From an uncultured Eubacteriales bacterium (GTDB lineage: Bacteria > Bacillota > Clostridia > Christensenellales > Aristaeellaceae), in NCBI GenBank assembly GCA_902800625.1, contig CADCFG010000001.1:186001-250000 (forward strand): DNA of 64,000 nucleotides. Reading direction: 5' to 3'. Under the pieces are notes generated by a model, which had not been told where the DNA came from, searched no databases, and worked only from the letters and a program-made list of their open reading frames with translations. Shown piece after piece: positions 62,096-64,000 of this stretch. Position numbers and translations under genes: made by a program. Each line of letters begins with the position of its first letter. The first letter of the stretch is position 1.

Positions 62096-63818
62096 CGATT
62101 TTACCTCCCTTGTAGTGCAGGCCCAGCATGGTGATGTCGTCAAACTGAGGCGCGTCGCCCACGAAGGCGTCTATCTCCTGGCGCACGTTGCGCAGCAGGG
62201 CCTCCGGCGCGGCGTCCGGCTCGCGATTCAACGCGGCCACCATCCGTTCCGGTCCAAACAGCTCGTCGTGCGCATCCGTGGCCTCCGGAACGCCGTCGGT
62301 GTACACATACAGCCTGTCTCCGGGATTGAGCTCAAATTCATGCTGGCGGAAGCGAATGCCCTCCATGGCCGCGACGGCGGGCGCGTGGCGGTAGATCACC
62401 AGCTCATATTTTCCGTCTCTGCGGCATATGGCCGGATGCTCGTGGCCCGCGTTGGCGGCCACGCCCTTGCCGGTAGACAGCTCGATGATCGCCAGCCATA
62501 CCGTTACGAACATCTCCGCCTCGTTGCCCTCGCAGAGCTGGTTGTTCACGTTGTACAGGATCTCCGACGGGCTCTCGCCATGCAGCGCGTGGTTCTTGAT
62601 CAGCGTCTTTGCGATCACCATGAAAAGCGCCGCCGGAACGCCCTTGCCGGACACGTCGGCCATCACCAGGCACAGGTGGTCGTCGTCGGTCAGGAAGAAG
62701 TCGTAAAAGTCGCCGCCAACCTCCTTGGCCGGGTCCATCGTTGCGTAGATGTCAAAATCGTGCCGCTCCGGGAACGGCGGGAAGATGCGCGGCAGCATGT
62801 CCGCCTGGATCTGCGTGGCCACGTTCAGCTCCGCGCTGATGCGCTCCTTCTCCGCGGTGACGCGCGTCAGGTTCTCCAGGTATTCATTGATGCTCTGTTC
62901 CATGTTCGACATCACAAGGCTAAGGTTTTCCACCTCGTCGCCAGTATGGATTTCAAGTTGCTTAAAGCAATCCGTCTCCATCCTGCCGGATTGCCTGGCG
63001 CCCACATAGCTCAGCGCGGCGTCGGCAATCGTGGTGATGGGGTGTACCAAAGTCTTTTTGATGTGTCGCGTGTACAGCACGCCGATAAGTGCAGTCGCCA
63101 GCGTCAGCACAACTACATAACCGATGGAAAACCATTGGATGCCCTGTATAAAATCCGACATGGAGAGATCCACAAAGACAAACGCTGTGATTTTGCCTTC
63201 GCTGTTATATATCGGCGCGCCACTGGTGCAGAGCCAGCCATAGTTCTCAAGATTTGAAATCTCAAAGATCGGATGGTCGTCGTCCCAGTCCAGAAATTTG
63301 CGGATGCCCTTCCCCGAAACATTATCCCAATCGCCGGGGCTCAGCGTATCCCCGGGGTCTCCCCAGTCCAAAAGATAGACCATCGCGTTATTCTCGACAT
63401 CAAAATCTGCAATATAAATCGCGTCCAGGTCGAAGCTGTCCGCAAACTCTCCCAGAACAGCATCAATCTGCGCGTAATCCTCCCGCTGTGTGTACTGCTC
63501 GAAGCGGGCCCTGTAGGCGTCCGTCCAAACCTGGTCCCGTTCGCTCTCGTCCTGGCTATAGTAAGCGCCCATGACCGCCTCTTTCAGCGAGCCGACATCG
63601 GCATACCTTTCCAGCATGCCCGCCGCGCTGCGGGATATGCTGGACGCTTCCGAGATAAAGCGGTTGATCGTCGTATAGGAGTGCAGCCCCATGCCGAGGA
63701 GCAGCGCCACCACGCCAAAGACGATCGATTGCAAAAGCGTCGATTTGGCCGAACGCGCCATCAGAGAATGACGCTTGCGCTCAGACGCGCTCATTTCCTG
63801 AATACTCTTCTTTTTCAT
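62088..63818 (-). CDS. Membrane PP2C phosphatase with extracellular Cache-like sensor and HAMP
   Basis: 576 residues from ATG 63818 (GGAG upstream; an earlier TTG is not favoured). Membrane helices at about 32-50 and 225-250 flank an extracellular sensor of about 170 residues (IADFDVENNAMVYLLDWG). A HAMP linker and coiled coil follow (TLVHPITTIADAAL ... NLTRVTAEKERISAEL), then the SpoIIE PP2C domain: EVGGDFYDFF, MADVSGKGVPAALFM, TDGVPEA and FDDITML. It receives a signal outside the cell and should dephosphorylate a STAS protein. Confidence 0.93.
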   Translation of the reverse strand: MKKKSIQEMSASERKRHSLMARSAKSTLLQSIVFGVVALLLGMGLHSYTTINRFISEASSISRSAAGMLERYADVGSLKEAVMGAYYSQDESERDQVWTDAYRARFEQYTQREDYAQIDAVLGEFADSFDLDAIYIADFDVENNAMVYLLDWGDPGDTLSPGDWDNVSGKGIRKFLDWDDDHPIFEISNLENYGWLCTSGAPIYNSEGKITAFVFVDLSMSDFIQGIQWFSIGYVVVLTLATALIGVLYTRHIKKTLVHPITTIADAALSYVGARQSGRMETDCFKQLEIHTGDEVENLSLVMSNMEQSINEYLENLTRVTAEKERISAELNVATQIQADMLPRIFPPFPERHDFDIYATMDPAKEVGGDFYDFFLTDDDHLCLVMADVSGKGVPAALFMVIAKTLIKNHALHGESPSEILYNVNNQLCEGNEAEMFVTVWLAIIELSTGKGVAANAGHEHPAICRRDGKYELVIYRHAPAVAAMEGIRFRQHEFELNPGDRLYVYTDGVPEATDAHDELFGPERMVAALNREPDAAPEALLRNVRQEIDAFVGDAPQFDDITMLGLHYKGGKIDG

Positions 63819-63857
63819 TGCCAGGACTCCGTTTCCTATACTGTTCAATTTGGCGCA

Positions 63858-64000
63858 TCAGACGCCCAGGTAGTCGTTCCAGATCGTCGCGAAAACCTCA
63901 ATTCTGGGATAGGCATAGACGCAGATCAGAAGCGTCGCCAGCCATATGGCCGAATAGACGATCACCCGGCGCCTCCCCCGCAGGTTCGTGACTGTGAAGC
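63858..64000 (-). CDS. C-terminal end of a membrane protein (5' part outside window)
   Basis: The last 47 codons of a gene on the minus strand: a basic loop NLRGRRR, one hydrophobic helix VIVYSAIWLATLLICVYAYP and a short tail FATIWNDYLGV. It stops 40 bases before the PP2C start, so it is probably upstream in the same operon. The family cannot be decided from this piece. Confidence 0.5.
   Translation of the reverse strand, partial: FTVTNLRGRRRVIVYSAIWLATLLICVYAYPRIEVFATIWNDYLGV

Noticed and set aside
1..64000. tRNA genes, rRNA genes, prophage modules and replication origin
   Set aside because: I saw no cloverleaf with a GTTCRA-type T-loop, no rRNA segment, no phage structural or integrase genes and no DnaA-box cluster. 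A tRNAscan run would settle the tRNA point.

Overview
The window looks like a high-GC Bacillota (Clostridia-type) chromosome, probably from a gut or rumen plant-fibre degrader. The reasons are near-consensus sigma-A promoters with 16-18 base spacers, strong AGGAGG ribosome sites, Gram-positive style hybrid histidine kinases with tandem receivers, SpoIIE/STAS/RsbW-type partner-switching genes, AdhE, an OhrR/Gpx/Trx operon, and glycoside hydrolases of families 4, 9, 10 and 13. No rRNA, tRNA, CRISPR array or intact transposase was seen. The species cannot be named from the sequence.

Layout. (1) 1-4,700, minus strand: a five-gene sugar-acid operon of lactonase, enolase-superfamily dehydratase, catalytically degenerate SDR, active SDR and RraA-like aldolase (cut by the window edge), with a near-perfect promoter and a dyad at +1. 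(2) 4,740-11,800: SDR, small-molecule kinase, AdhE, MATE exporter and two GNAT acetyltransferases. (3) 11,900-14,200: a peroxide-response operon gpx-ohrR-trxA-trxB. (4) 14,300-17,000: mutarotase, then sirtuin plus fructosamine kinase. (5) 17,000-31,700: polysaccharide use, with GH4 and GH13; GH9 plus MATE divergent from an AraC regulator; a secreted GLUG protein; secreted GH10 xylanase; and a Na/Pi symporter. (6) 32,000-49,400: an accessory, decaying region with signal transduction genes (a hybrid kinase split by an in-frame amber, a truncated relative of it, and a hybrid kinase plus solute-binding protein pair), two HPr-like mini-proteins without the phospho-histidine, secreted proteins of unknown function, several broken genes, and a roughly 400-base chain of hairpins at 48,231-48,633 that looks like a large structured non-coding RNA.

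(7) 49,400-64,000 is the most unusual part. Three MATE-family transporters carry a C-terminal domain resembling an RsbW/SpoIIAB histidine-kinase-like ATPase, and a fourth, broken transporter of the dicarboxylate/amino-acid symporter family carries such a domain at its N terminus. They sit with two membrane-bound SpoIIE-type PP2C phosphatases, two STAS anti-anti-sigma proteins and two stand-alone RsbW-type kinases, and no sigma factor gene is in the window. The order MATE, MATE-HATPase, PP2C, STAS, STAS, RsbW (51,960-57,601) is a compact operon. The inference is a partner-switching circuit whose output may be transporter activity rather than, or as well as, transcription. The fused domains have lost the ATP-binding Asn and glycine-rich lid seen in the stand-alone kinases, which suggests docking platforms rather than kinases.

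Several genes carry single lesions (frameshifts at about 33,555, 35,310, 48,000, 49,350 and 61,012; in-frame TAG at 38,370 and 51,511). These may be real decay or assembly errors, and both readings are given where it matters.
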